DNA of 64,000 nt from JAFKKS01 sp050187875 (lineage in GTDB: Bacteria > Pseudomonadota > Alphaproteobacteria > Rhizobiales > Xanthobacteraceae): the NCBI GenBank assembly GCA_050187875.1, contig JBFWXB010000021.1, positions 1 through 64,000 of the forward strand, written 5' to 3'. The notes below the pieces were generated by a model, which was given only the letters and a program-made list of their open reading frames with translations, made no database searches and was not told the origin of the DNA. The translations under genes and the position numbers were made by a program. Positions 1 to 8,547 of the stretch are shown here, piece by piece. Positions within the stretch are counted from its first letter, which is position 1. The number at the start of each line of letters is the position of its first letter.

Positions 1-122
1 CTTCCGCAGATCATTGGAAAGAGGTCGAGCCATCAGATGCTGGCCTCCAGCCCAGCCAGCATCTTGAATCACAAACCCAAGTCCTAGGGAATCCCCGCGA
101 TTCAATTAAGCCGTGAACCGCT

Positions 123-875
123 CTAGTGAATTAGGTATCCGCCGTCGACAACGAGATTGTGGCCCTGCAAAAACGTGACGCTCGTCGTCGCGAGGAATTC
201 AATGATCTCCGCCATTTCCTCGGCGCTCCCGTAGCGGCCCGCCGGGATATAGGCGAGCTTCCGCGCCAGCAGGGCGGGGTCTCGCGTCGTCCGTTCGCGA
301 TTGTATTCAGTCATCGTCGGGCCGGGGCTGATGGCGTTGACGATGATGTTGTCCGACGCCAATTCGTAGGCCATCGAGCGCGTCAAATGGATGAGCGCGG
401 CCTTCGTCATTCCATAGAGCGTAGACCCTCGCTCTGCGACCTCGCCCATCTGGCTCGCGACGTGAATGATGCGGCCTCCGCCTTGCTTGCGCATGATCGG
501 CACGACCGCCTGGCTCGCAAACAGCGGCGCCTGGAGATTGACCAGAATCATATCGTTGAATTCCTGGTGAGAGAATTGACCAAACGGCTGCCGGATGCGG
601 ATCGCCGCATTGTTGACGAGAACATCGATCCGGCCGAACGCGGCGTAGGCCGCTTCGATCATCGTCTCCGCAGCGCGGGGATCGAGAAAGTCGACTTTCC
701 CGAATTCAATTCGACCGATAGCGCCGCCGCTGCGGCAATGCCGCACGGTCGTATCGAATTGCTCTGCCGAGTCATTGGCTGCCAAAAAAATATCCATTGT
801 GCTGAAGAGTCTCTTCGCGGTCGCGGCTCCGATACCGCGCGATCCGCCTGTGATGACAGCGACTCTGCGTTCCAT
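123..875 (-). CDS. SDR family NAD(P)-dependent oxidoreductase
   Basis: This is a 250-residue classical short-chain dehydrogenase/reductase, the usual length for the family. The Rossmann nucleotide-binding motif TGGSRGIG lies at about residues 9-16, the NNAA motif at about 88-91, and the catalytic Ser and YxxxK (YGMTK) at about 140-160. The C-terminus ends in VVDGGYLIH, close to the common VDGG ending. It probably oxidises or reduces a hydroxyl/ketone group on a small molecule in the cytoplasm. Substrate cannot be read from the sequence. It stands alone on the minus strand, with a 219-bp gap before the divergent binding-protein gene, so no operon partner points to a pathway. Confidence 0.93.
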   Translation of the reverse strand: MERRVAVITGGSRGIGAATAKRLFSTMDIFLAANDSAEQFDTTVRHCRSGGAIGRIEFGKVDFLDPRAAETMIEAAYAAFGRIDVLVNNAAIRIRQPFGQFSHQEFNDMILVNLQAPLFASQAVVPIMRKQGGGRIIHVASQMGEVAERGSTLYGMTKAALIHLTRSMAYELASDNIIVNAISPGPTMTEYNRERTTRDPALLARKLAYIPAGRYGSAEEMAEIIEFLATTSVTFLQGHNLVVDGGYLIH

Positions 876-1094
876 GTTACGTCGTCTCCTTCGGTCGCGT
901 CATCGCCCTTTAAGCATCTTCCGTTTTCGCAGAATGCGGCGCGACAAGACGTTCGTTCGACGCGATGTGTCGTTGTCGACGCGGCAGGGGAGCATGCTTG
1001 ATTCTCGCAAGCAAGGTGTTGCCGATGCCGGCCGCGCATGCGCTAAGTACTCCCCGCATGATCGCGGCGCCTGCGCCACTTATTGAGGGGGACG

Positions 1095-2105
1095 ATGACA
1101 ATGCAACTCAGAAGCGCAACCGAACGATTGATGACGGCTGTCGCGGGCATCATGATCGGCATGTCCGTCTGCGTGCCATCATCTTTCGCGGAAGACACGT
1201 GGCCTTCGCGACCGGTCACGCTGATCGTTCCGTTCGCAGCCGGCGGGCCTGTCGACGCCATTGGGCGTATTCTGGGGGCCGAGCTCTCGCCGAAGCTTGG
1301 TCAGCAGATTGTCGTTGAGAACGTCGGTGGCGCCGGTGGCATGATCGGCGCCACGCGCGTGGCCAGAGGACCGCGCGATGGCTATCAACTCATCCTTGGC
1401 AACGTCGGCACGCATGCCAGCAATCAGACACTCTACCGGCACCCACAATACAACGTGGCGACGGATTTTGTGCCGGTGGCGCTCGTTGCTCAAGCGCCGA
1501 TGGTGTTGTTGGCGCGCAAGGATTTTCCCGCCAAGGACATTCCGAGCTTCGTCGCTTACATAAAGGCGAATGAGAAGACGGTGCAGTTCGGCTCGGGCGG
1601 CGTTGGGTCGACCACCCATTTGAGCTGCGCGTTGTTCAATGCGGTCACAAATCTGAAGGTGACCCATGTTCCCTATCGCGGCGGCTCGCCCGCGGTCCAG
1701 GACCTCATCGGCGGCCGGATCGACTACGTCTGTATCGAGCCGGTGGTTGCGGCGCCGCTGATAGAGGCAGGGACGGCGAAAGCGATCGCGGTTCTATCCG
1801 CCGCACGTTCCCCGAGCTTGCCCAATCTATCGACCGCTCAGGAGCAAGGCCTCGCGGGTTTTGACGTGACCAATTGGTTCGGGCTCTTCGCGCCGAGCGG
1901 TACGCCTGACGCGATTGTCACCAAGCTGCACGACCTAACGGTAGCTGCGATGGCGACGCCATCGGCCAAAGAGAAATTGAAGAATATCGGCGCCGAGCCG
2001 ATCGCATCGGAGCGGCAATCGTCGGCCTATTTCAAATCGTTCGTCGAGAGCGAGATCAAGAAATGGGAAGGGCCGATCAAGGCGAATGGCCTGCAAATCG
2101 ATTGA
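1095..2105 (+). CDS. Bug/TctC-family tripartite tricarboxylate transporter substrate-binding protein
   Basis: This periplasmic solute-binding protein of about 336 residues has an N-terminal signal peptide (hydrophobic stretch at about residues 12-30, cleavage likely after SSFA). Family motifs follow: WPSRPVTLIVPFAAGGPVD near the mature N-terminus, then NVGGAGGMIG and the FGSGGVGSTTH region. The frame opens at a TTG at 1083, but a GGGGG tract at 1087-1091 favours ATG at 1095 or, with better spacing, 1101. No TctA or TctB membrane genes are nearby, so it is an orphan Bug protein, as is common in proteobacteria. The ligand, often a carboxylate, is not predictable. Confidence 0.93.
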   Translation: MTMQLRSATERLMTAVAGIMIGMSVCVPSSFAEDTWPSRPVTLIVPFAAGGPVDAIGRILGAELSPKLGQQIVVENVGGAGGMIGATRVARGPRDGYQLILGNVGTHASNQTLYRHPQYNVATDFVPVALVAQAPMVLLARKDFPAKDIPSFVAYIKANEKTVQFGSGGVGSTTHLSCALFNAVTNLKVTHVPYRGGSPAVQDLIGGRIDYVCIEPVVAAPLIEAGTAKAIAVLSAARSPSLPNLSTAQEQGLAGFDVTNWFGLFAPSGTPDAIVTKLHDLTVAAMATPSAKEKLKNIGAEPIASERQSSAYFKSFVESEIKKWEGPIKANGLQID

Positions 2106-2122
2106 GCGGGCGTGCGATTGGG

Positions 2123-2149
2123 GCGCTGGCGCTCATGGAGCGCCGGCGC
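2123..2149 (+). terminator. Possible intrinsic terminator after the Bug gene
   Basis: A GC-rich stem with 12-base arms (11 of 12 pairing), GCGCTGGCGCTC and GAGCGCCGGCGC, closes an ATG loop. It lies 18 bases past the stop codon and is followed by a short TTTG. The T-tract is weak, so the terminator call is moderate. Confidence 0.5.
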
Positions 2150-2206
2150 TTTGATGCGCGCCATTGGATTTAGAAATTTGCTTGCTGGTCGGGATCACGC
2201 CGCCTC

Positions 2207-3148
2207 ATGACAATAACGTTGCAAGAGACCTTCCGTGCTTTGTTCTATGCGCCGTTTTACGCCGCGCTATCGCTCGACGCCTTCGCGGATGAAGACGTTT
2301 CCGTGGAGTTCCGCGCAGGGCAGATCCCGGGCGGGGCGCATGTGAGCCTGCTGCAGGGAAGCGTCGACGCGATTTGGGGCGGGCCGATGCGCGTGATGTC
2401 GGCGCATGACTCGATCCCGAACTGCGACCTTGTCTGCTTTTGCGAAGTCGTCGCGCGCGATCCCTTTTCTCTTCTTGGGCGAAAAGCCAAGCCGGATTTT
2501 CAGTTGACCGACCTTGCCGCTATGACGCTCGCGACGGTCAGTGAGGTTCCAACGCCCTGGATGTGCTTGCAGGAAGACCTCCGCCGGGTGGGCGTGGACC
2601 CGGCGCAGGTGCGGCGCAAGCCGGACCAGTCGATGCGGGACAACCGTCTGGCCCTGATCGAAGGCGCGATCGATGTGGCGCAGCTCTTCCAGCCCGACGT
2701 CTACGAGCTCGTCGCGCGCGGCGACGCGAGCGTTTGGTACGCGGCTGCGAGCCGCGGCGCCTGTTCCTACACCACGCTGTATACGCGGCGGCCTGTTCTC
2801 GAGGATCGCAGCGCCGAGTTTGAAAAGATTACGCGCGCCGTCTACCGGACGCAGAAATGGGTCAAGGCCGCGTCACCGGCGGCGATTGCGCGCGCCATCC
2901 GCAGCTATTTTCCCGACCTGCCGGAAACGACGCTAGCGGCGTGCTGCGCCTGGTATCGAGACATGGGCGTGTGGGGCGATGATCCGATCCTCCCCGAGGA
3001 CGGTTACAACCGGCAGCGGGCCGGCCTTTTGTCGGGAGGCCTGATTAAAAGGGCCATCCCATTCGAGGAGGCCGTGGACAACCAGATCGCGCAGCGCGTG
3101 GTTCAGCAAGATCCGCCCATGCTGGATCGCAGCTTGACGGCCTCCTGA
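2207..3148 (+). CDS. NMT1/THI5-like substrate-binding protein without signal peptide
   Basis: The 313-residue product resembles ABC-type NMT1/THI5-like binding proteins (nitrate, sulfonate and pyrimidine-precursor type). It starts directly with MTITLQETFRALFYAPFYAALS, the first beta-strand and helix of the fold. The internal GSVDAIWGGPMRV segment matches the part that normally reports the bound ligand. No N-terminal signal peptide is visible, so it may be cytoplasmic, may act as an enzyme or sensor, or may have a mis-set start. No ABC permease or ATPase gene lies nearby. It is convergent with the mmsA gene downstream. Confidence 0.75.
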   Translation: MTITLQETFRALFYAPFYAALSLDAFADEDVSVEFRAGQIPGGAHVSLLQGSVDAIWGGPMRVMSAHDSIPNCDLVCFCEVVARDPFSLLGRKAKPDFQLTDLAAMTLATVSEVPTPWMCLQEDLRRVGVDPAQVRRKPDQSMRDNRLALIEGAIDVAQLFQPDVYELVARGDASVWYAAASRGACSYTTLYTRRPVLEDRSAEFEKITRAVYRTQKWVKAASPAAIARAIRSYFPDLPETTLAACCAWYRDMGVWGDDPILPEDGYNRQRAGLLSGGLIKRAIPFEEAVDNQIAQRVVQQDPPMLDRSLTAS

Positions 3149-3204
3149 GATCACTCACCGCCGCGACACGCAGAACGCGCATCGCAGCGGCCGCTTCTAT
3201 TCGC

Positions 3205-4704
3205 TCACCCCAATATCGGCATGACGAATTCGGAGCCCGCGCGAATGCCGGTCGGCCAGCGCGAGGTGATCGTCTTCAGCCGCGTATAGAAGCGCACGCC
3301 CTCGGGGCCGTGCATGTGGTGATCGCCGAAGAGCGAGGCCTTCCATCCGCCGAAAGAGTGGAACGCCATCGGCACCGGGATCGGCACGTTGATGCCGACC
3401 ATGCCGACCTTGATGTCGTGAGCGAATTCGCGCGCCGCGTCGCCGTCACGCGTGAAGATCGCCGTGCCATTGCCGAACTCGTGCTCGTTGATCCATTTCG
3501 CCGCCGTGGCGTAACTGTCGGCACGTGCGACGGAAAGCACCGGACCGAAGATCTCCTCCTTGTATATCTTCATCTCCGGCCTGACGTGATCGAACAGCGT
3601 TCCGCCCAGGAAATAGCCGTTCTCGTAACCCTGAAGCTTCAGGCCGCGCCCATCGACGACGAGCTTGGCGCCTTCCGCTTCGCCCGCGTCGATATAGCCC
3701 TTCACCTTTTCGAGGTGCGGCTTCGTGACCAGCGGACCCATCTCGGCGTCAGGATCGGTGCCGGGGCCGATCTTGAGCGCCCGCACGCGCGGCTCGAGCT
3801 TGGCGAGAAGCGCATCCGCGGTTTTCTCGCCAACGGGGACGGCGACCGAGACGGCCATGCAGCGCTCGCCCGCCGAACCATAGGCGGCGCCCATCAGCGC
3901 ATCCACCGCCTGATCGAGGTCGGCGTCCGGCATCACGATCATGTGGTTCTTCGCGCCGCCGAGCGCCTGACAGCGCTTGCCGGTCTTGGCCGCGGTTTCG
4001 TAGATGTAGCGTGCGATCGGCGTCGAGCCGACGAAGCTGACCGCTTGGATGTCGGGATCGGTCAGCAGCGCGTCCACCGCCTCCTTGTTGCCTTGCACGA
4101 CGTTGAATACGCCGTCGGGCAGGCCGGCTTCGGTGAGCCACCGCGCCAGGAGGAGGGACGCGGATGGGTCGCGCTCCGACGGCTTCAGGATGAAGCAGTT
4201 GCCGCAGGCGAGCGCGACGGGAAACATCCACATCGGCACCATCGCGGGGAAATTGAATGGCGTGATGCCGGCGACGACGCCGAGCGGCTGGCGCAGCGAA
4301 TGGCTGTCGACGCGCGTGCCGACGTTTTCCGTGATCTCGCCCTTGAGAAGTTGCGGGGCACCCGTCGCGAACTCCACGACTTCCATGCCGCGCTGAACTT
4401 CTCCCTTTGCGTCCGAAAGCACCTTGCCGTGCTCAGCCGTGATGACGGCGGCGAGCTCATCGATGCGTTCTTCGAGAATGCGCAGGAAAGCGTTGAGGAT
4501 GCGCGCGCGCCGCAGCGGCGTCGTATTCATCCATTCGGGCGCGACCTTCTGTGCGGTTTCGACGGCATGGCGCACATCGGCCGCCGAAGCCATGGCAACG
4601 CGTCCGCTCTCTTCGCCGGTCGCGGGATTGAAGACAGGCGCATTGCGGCCGCTCATGCCGGCGACCTCACGGCCGCCGATATAATGATTGATGGTCCTGG
4701 GCAT
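3205..4704 (-). CDS. mmsA: CoA-acylating methylmalonate-semialdehyde dehydrogenase
   Basis: This aldehyde dehydrogenase-superfamily enzyme converts (methyl)malonate semialdehyde plus CoA and NAD+ to propionyl- or acetyl-CoA with loss of CO2. The 499-residue length fits the MmsA/IolA family. Visible motifs include GITPFNFPAMVPMWMFP, SFVGSTPIARYIYETA (cofactor binding), the catalytic-cysteine motif AGERCMA and GVNVPIPVPMAFHSFGGWK. The open frame continues 28 codons upstream, but that would run into the aminotransferase gene. ATG at 4704 follows an AGGA-type ribosome site and leaves a 16-bp gap. It is co-transcribed with the aminotransferase upstream, which suggests beta-alanine or related omega-amino-acid degradation (compare bauA-bauC). 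Confidence 0.95.
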   Translation of the reverse strand: MPRTINHYIGGREVAGMSGRNAPVFNPATGEESGRVAMASAADVRHAVETAQKVAPEWMNTTPLRRARILNAFLRILEERIDELAAVITAEHGKVLSDAKGEVQRGMEVVEFATGAPQLLKGEITENVGTRVDSHSLRQPLGVVAGITPFNFPAMVPMWMFPVALACGNCFILKPSERDPSASLLLARWLTEAGLPDGVFNVVQGNKEAVDALLTDPDIQAVSFVGSTPIARYIYETAAKTGKRCQALGGAKNHMIVMPDADLDQAVDALMGAAYGSAGERCMAVSVAVPVGEKTADALLAKLEPRVRALKIGPGTDPDAEMGPLVTKPHLEKVKGYIDAGEAEGAKLVVDGRGLKLQGYENGYFLGGTLFDHVRPEMKIYKEEIFGPVLSVARADSYATAAKWINEHEFGNGTAIFTRDGDAAREFAHDIKVGMVGINVPIPVPMAFHSFGGWKASLFGDHHMHGPEGVRFYTRLKTITSRWPTGIRAGSEFVMPILG

Positions 4705-4720
4705 GAAGGGTCCTATGGGG

Positions 4721-6058
4721 TTATGCGGCGCGCTGAAGGGCGTCACCGAGGATGGAAGCCATTTCGCCGATCTGGTCGCTCTCCACAATGAGAGGCGGCG
4801 ACAACGCGATAATGTCCCCGGTAACGCGGATCAAGAGTCCGCTCTTGAAGCAATCGACGAACACATCGTGCGCGCGGGCACCGGCCGCGCCGGAACGGGG
4901 GGCGAGCTCGATCCCGGCGACCAGCCCGATGGTGCGAATGTCGATCACGTTTGGCGCGCTTTGGAGGCTGTGGATGGCGTCTTGCCATGCCGGCTCGAGG
5001 CTCGCCGCGCGCGTCCACAAGTTCTCGCGCGTATAGATGTCGAGGGCCGCAAGCCCTGCGGCGCAGGCCGCCGGATGCCCCGAATAGGTATAGCCATGGA
5101 AGAGCTCGATGGCGGCTTCCGGGCCCGTCATAAGGGCGTCATGGACCGCGCGGCTGGTGAAAACTGCGCCCATCGGGATGGCGCCGTTGGTGAGACCTTT
5201 CGCCGTCGTCACGATATCGGGGACGACGCCGAAATGATCCGTGGCGAAGGACGATCCGAGCCGGCCGAAACCGGTGATCACCTCGTCGAAAATCAGCAGA
5301 ATGCCGTGCCGCGTGGCAATGTCGCGGAGCCTCTTGAGGTAGCCCTTCGGCGGGAGAAGCACACCGGTCGAGCCGGCAACCGGTTCGACAATAACCGCTG
5401 CGATCGTCTCGGCGCCGTGCAAGGCAACGAGGCGCTCGAGATCGTCGGCGAGCTCGGCGCCATACGCGGGAACGCCACGGGTGAAGGCGTTGCGTGCGAG
5501 GTCATGCGTATGTCGCAAATGATCGGCGCCCGGCAGCAGCGGAAAGACCCGGCGATTGTTGACGAGACCGCCGACGGAAATGCCGCCGAAGCCGACGCCG
5601 TGATAGCCGCGCTCGCGGCCGATAAGGCGCATGCGCGTGCCTTGTCCGATCGCCCGCTGATAGGCGATGGCGATTTTCAGCGCGGTGTCGACGGATTCCG
5701 ACCCTGAATTCGTGAAGAACACGCGGTCGAGCTTCGCCGCCGGCCCTCCGGGCGAAACGGCAGCGAGGCGTTCGGCAAATTCAAAGGCGAGCGGATGGCC
5801 GAGCTGGAAGGACGGGGCGTAGTCGAGCGTCGTCAGTTGCCGCTCCACGGCGTCGGTGATTTCCTTGCGTCCGTGGCCCGCGTTGACGCACCACAGGCCG
5901 GCCGTCCCGTCGAGCACGCGGCGCCCATCGGATGTCGTGTAATGCATGCCGCTCGCCGCCGAGAAAAGGCGCGGCTCCGTCTTGAACTGCCGATTGGCGG
6001 TAAACGGCATCCAGTAATTGTCGAGCGTCTGGGTGTTGCGGCGCGCGGTCGCGGTCAT
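4721..6058 (-). CDS. Class III omega-amino acid:pyruvate aminotransferase
   Basis: This PLP-dependent class III aminotransferase has 445 residues. The N-terminal DNYWMPFTANRQFK motif is typical of omega-amino acid (beta-alanine):pyruvate transaminases. Other motifs are FFTNSGSESVDTALK for cofactor phosphate binding, LLIFDEVITGFGR with the PLP-contacting Asp, and TTAKGLTNGAIPMG with the Schiff-base lysine. The product semialdehyde would feed the downstream MmsA, whose start lies 16 bp past this stop. The gene is divergent from an XRE-cupin regulator, with dyad sequences in the shared spacer. Specificity for beta-alanine against taurine or other amines is inferred from context. Confidence 0.93.
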   Translation of the reverse strand: MTATARRNTQTLDNYWMPFTANRQFKTEPRLFSAASGMHYTTSDGRRVLDGTAGLWCVNAGHGRKEITDAVERQLTTLDYAPSFQLGHPLAFEFAERLAAVSPGGPAAKLDRVFFTNSGSESVDTALKIAIAYQRAIGQGTRMRLIGRERGYHGVGFGGISVGGLVNNRRVFPLLPGADHLRHTHDLARNAFTRGVPAYGAELADDLERLVALHGAETIAAVIVEPVAGSTGVLLPPKGYLKRLRDIATRHGILLIFDEVITGFGRLGSSFATDHFGVVPDIVTTAKGLTNGAIPMGAVFTSRAVHDALMTGPEAAIELFHGYTYSGHPAACAAGLAALDIYTRENLWTRAASLEPAWQDAIHSLQSAPNVIDIRTIGLVAGIELAPRSGAAGARAHDVFVDCFKSGLLIRVTGDIIALSPPLIVESDQIGEMASILGDALQRAA

Positions 6059-6134
6059 GCTCTCGTCCCTTGCAAAACAAAGCCGTCGCGCGACAGTGCC
6101 TACGATCGCTTGAGACCAACAAGTCCTTTTCTGC

Positions 6135-6167
6135 TATCAGCTAACCATCTGATAAATATAAGATGGT
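6135..6167. promoter_or_regulatory. Overlapping dyads, candidate operator of the XRE-cupin regulator
   Basis: Two perfect inverted repeats overlap in the divergent spacer. TATCAG-N8-CTGATA lies at 6135-6154 and ACCATCT-N10-AGATGGT at 6144-6167. They are AT-rich and centred between the aminotransferase start (6058) and the regulator start (6224), where an operator controlling both promoters would be expected. Confidence 0.6.
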
Positions 6168-6223
6168 GTCATGCAGCGTTGAGATATTCGCAACAGGCTC
6201 AACAGGCCCAAGGACGCCAGACA

Positions 6224-6772
6224 GTGATCGACGATCTCGGGGGACGGCTGCGCTATGTCCGTCAGTTTCACAAGCTGTCGCAGCGCCAGCTTGCCAAGAA
6301 AGTCGGCATCACCAATTCCACGATCTCGTTGATCGAATCGAACAGAAGCAATCCATCGGTCGGCGCGCTGAAGCGGATCCTCGACGGCATCCCGATCAGC
6401 CTCGCGGATTTCTTCGCCTTGCAACCGGAGCCGCCGAAGAAAGCCTTCTATCGGCAGGATGAACTGATCGAGATCGGCAAGGGCCCCATCTCGTATCGCC
6501 AGATCGGCGAGAATCTTTTCGGCCGCGCCTTGCAGATTCTCATGGAGCGCTATCAGCCGGGCGCCGACACCGGTGTGATCCCGCTTGTGCATGATGGCGA
6601 GGAGGGCGGCATCATTCTGAGCGGACGTTTGGAAGTGACCGTCGATGGCGATCGGCGGATTCTCGGTCCGGGCGACGCTTATTATTTTGAAAGCCGCCGC
6701 CCGCACCGGTTTCGCTGCATCGGTCCGCGTCCATGCGAGGTGGTGAGCGCCTGCACGCCGCCGACGTTCTGA
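6224..6772 (+). CDS. XRE-family regulator with C-terminal cupin domain (PuuR-like)
   Basis: The 182-residue protein has an N-terminal helix-turn-helix of Cro/C1 type (about residues 8-62, including SQRQLAKKVGITNSTISLIE) and a C-terminal cupin (about 105-178, with LVHDGEEGGIILSGRLEV and LGPGDAYYF). This architecture is shared with PuuR-type regulators of amine and amino-acid catabolism. GTG at 6224 is chosen because the upstream frame has no nearby start and an AGGA site lies about 10 bases before it. Its position opposite the aminotransferase-mmsA operon suggests it represses or activates that operon in response to an amine or semialdehyde bound by the cupin. Confidence 0.92.
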   Translation: MIDDLGGRLRYVRQFHKLSQRQLAKKVGITNSTISLIESNRSNPSVGALKRILDGIPISLADFFALQPEPPKKAFYRQDELIEIGKGPISYRQIGENLFGRALQILMERYQPGADTGVIPLVHDGEEGGIILSGRLEVTVDGDRRILGPGDAYYFESRRPHRFRCIGPRPCEVVSACTPPTF

Positions 6773-6891
6773 GTTGCGTGCTGCGCACGGCCCTTGCGTC
6801 CGATCGCCCGTGTGTTATCGACGCGACGATCGACCGCGAGGCGTTTCCGCCCGTTACCAACTTCGACGCCGTACTCCAACGGGAGCTGTGA
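6773..6891 (+). pseudogene. C-terminal remnant of a thiamine-pyrophosphate enzyme
   Basis: Just after the regulator, a frame ending at 6891 reads ALASDRPCVIDATIDRE then AFPPVTNFD. This resembles the last residues of acetolactate-synthase-like TPP enzymes, where the pattern is RPxVIDVxID followed by YPPIxxF. No other part of such an enzyme is present, so it is probably the stub of a deleted gene. The match is by eye only. Confidence 0.5.
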
Positions 6892-7082
6892 TGCCGCAAG
6901 ACGAGCGACTGCGTCCGCGTGACGTTTTGACCTGGGCCTTCGCCATCACCTTGCGTGAGGATGAAGCGGCGCGGCTCGATGCAGGTGCGAACCGCGTCGT
7001 CGCACTCGCGGGGCCGAAGCTGCTGGCGGATGATCCGGCGCCTTGCGGTTTTGCGACGGGCGGGGCTGCGCGGCATGGATGA
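6891..7082 (+). CDS. Small hypothetical protein overlapping the amidase start
   Basis: This 63-residue frame begins at an ATG overlapping the stop of the TPP-enzyme remnant and ends 8 bases inside the amidase gene, an arrangement typical of translational coupling. The product starts MPQDERLRPRDVLTW and ends CGFATGGAARHG. I recognise no domain. Small proteins sometimes precede amidases, but this one does not look like the AtzG type. It may equally be an open frame in deletion debris. Confidence 0.3.
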   Translation: MPQDERLRPRDVLTWAFAITLREDEAARLDAGANRVVALAGPKLLADDPAPCGFATGGAARHG

Positions 7083-8427
7083 CGTTCTCGACGGCGATCT
7101 GCGCAGCGCCGCGCGCCTTCTTGCCAAGGGCGAGGTCTCGTCCGTCGCGCTGACGCAGGCCGCAATCGCGCGCATCGAGACGTCGCCCGCTGCGCGCGCC
7201 TGCTTCCTGCGTTTCGAGCCGGACGTCGCCTTGACCGCGGCGCGGGCTGCCGACGAGAAGCGTGACGGGGCGCGTCCGCTCAACGGCGTGCCGCTGGCGC
7301 ATAAGGATTTGTTTGCGCGCGCGGGCCGTACTATTTCCTGCGCCACGCATCCGCAATTGCAGCAGACGGGCGCCGGCACGGCGGATGTTCTACAGATGCT
7401 CGATGCGGCCGGCGCTCTCGATCTCGGCGGATTGCATCTTTCCGAATTCGCGATGGGCCCCGCCGGCTGGTCGGAGCAGTACGGTTATCTGCAAAATCCG
7501 CGCGACCCTGCGCTTGTGACGGGCGGCTCCTCCAGCGGCAGCGCGGCCGCGGTCGGATATCGTCTGGTCTTTGCGGCGCTCGGCACCGACACCGGCGGCT
7601 CGATCCGCATCCCGGCGGCTTTCTGTGGCGTTGTCGGCTTCAAGCCGACGGTCGGCCGCGTGCCGACGCGCGGCTGTTTCCCAGTTTCCGAAAGCCTCGA
7701 CACCATCGGGCCGCTGGCGCGCACGGTCGGCGATTGCGCGATGCTGTTCGACACGCTTACCGGAGCGACGACGTGCGCGGAGATCGACGCGCCGTCGAAG
7801 CGGCCCTTACGCTATGGCGTGCTGTCATTGGCTTCGCTGCCTGTCGCGCCCGATGCAGCGGTTGCGGCCGCGCATGAGAATGCGATGGCGAAGCTGCGCG
7901 CCGCCGGCCTCGATCTGCGCGAAGTGACGATCGACAACTATGCCGAGCTCAATGCGCTGTGCGGTATGGTGTTTCTCACCGAGGGCGCCGCCGTGCATGC
8001 GACGCGCCTGCAGGCGCAGCGCGACCTGATGGGTCCGCAAGTCGCGGAGCGGCTGCTGCAAGGGTTAGCCTTCCCCGGCGCGCTCTATCTGCGGGCGAGG
8101 GACGCACGCGAGCGTCACCGTGCGCAGCTGCGGCAGCGCGTGTTCTCCTCGGTCGACGTGATGCTGCTGCCGGTCAGTCCGATCCTGCCGCCGACGCGCG
8201 CCAGCTACGCGGCGCTGGGCGACACTGGCGCCATCCTCAACTTCAACGGACATCTCGCCGCCTATACGCCGGCCTTCAGCTATCTCGGCGTTCCCGTTGT
8301 CGCGCTGCCGTTCCCGCACCAGGCGGCCGGCACTGGCGGATATGGCCTTCAGGTCGTCGCCGATTTTGGCGAGGACGCAAAGGCCCTTCAGGCGGCGGCG
8401 GTCATCGAGCGCGTGCGGAACGCTTAG
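7075..8427 (+). CDS. Amidase-signature (AS) family amidase
   Basis: The 450-residue enzyme belongs to the amidase-signature family, which hydrolyses carboxamides, carbamoyl or allophanate-type substrates with a Ser-cisSer-Lys triad. The lysine lies in NGVPLAHKDLF, the GGSSSGSAAAV loop carries the first serine, and GTDTGGSIRIPAAFCG carries the nucleophile. ATG at 7075 begins MDDVLDGDLRSAARLL, the normal family N-terminus. A further 40 codons of open frame upstream read as unrelated basic sequence. It converges on the TRAP/isochorismatase operon, whose hydrolases also attack amide-like bonds. The exact substrate is unknown. Confidence 0.92.
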   Translation: MDDVLDGDLRSAARLLAKGEVSSVALTQAAIARIETSPAARACFLRFEPDVALTAARAADEKRDGARPLNGVPLAHKDLFARAGRTISCATHPQLQQTGAGTADVLQMLDAAGALDLGGLHLSEFAMGPAGWSEQYGYLQNPRDPALVTGGSSSGSAAAVGYRLVFAALGTDTGGSIRIPAAFCGVVGFKPTVGRVPTRGCFPVSESLDTIGPLARTVGDCAMLFDTLTGATTCAEIDAPSKRPLRYGVLSLASLPVAPDAAVAAAHENAMAKLRAAGLDLREVTIDNYAELNALCGMVFLTEGAAVHATRLQAQRDLMGPQVAERLLQGLAFPGALYLRARDARERHRAQLRQRVFSSVDVMLLPVSPILPPTRASYAALGDTGAILNFNGHLAAYTPAFSYLGVPVVALPFPHQAAGTGGYGLQVVADFGEDAKALQAAAVIERVRNA

Positions 8428-8547
8428 CGCGCCGTTTTCGGCCACAGTGCGCTGCTGCCCTTCCGTGCCGGCGCGGCATCTGCGCCAGTTGCGCCCGGCC
8501 ACGCGCGGAAACGCCGATGATTGTCTGGCAGAAGCGGGTGCGTGAAG

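Noticed and set aside
1..122. Possible 3' end of a gene entering from the left edge
   Set aside because: No frame in these bases shows recognisable coding sequence or a plausible C-terminus.
3310..4791. A 493-codon plus-strand open frame opposite mmsA
   Set aside because: It mirrors the aldehyde dehydrogenase gene exactly and its product has no recognisable motifs.
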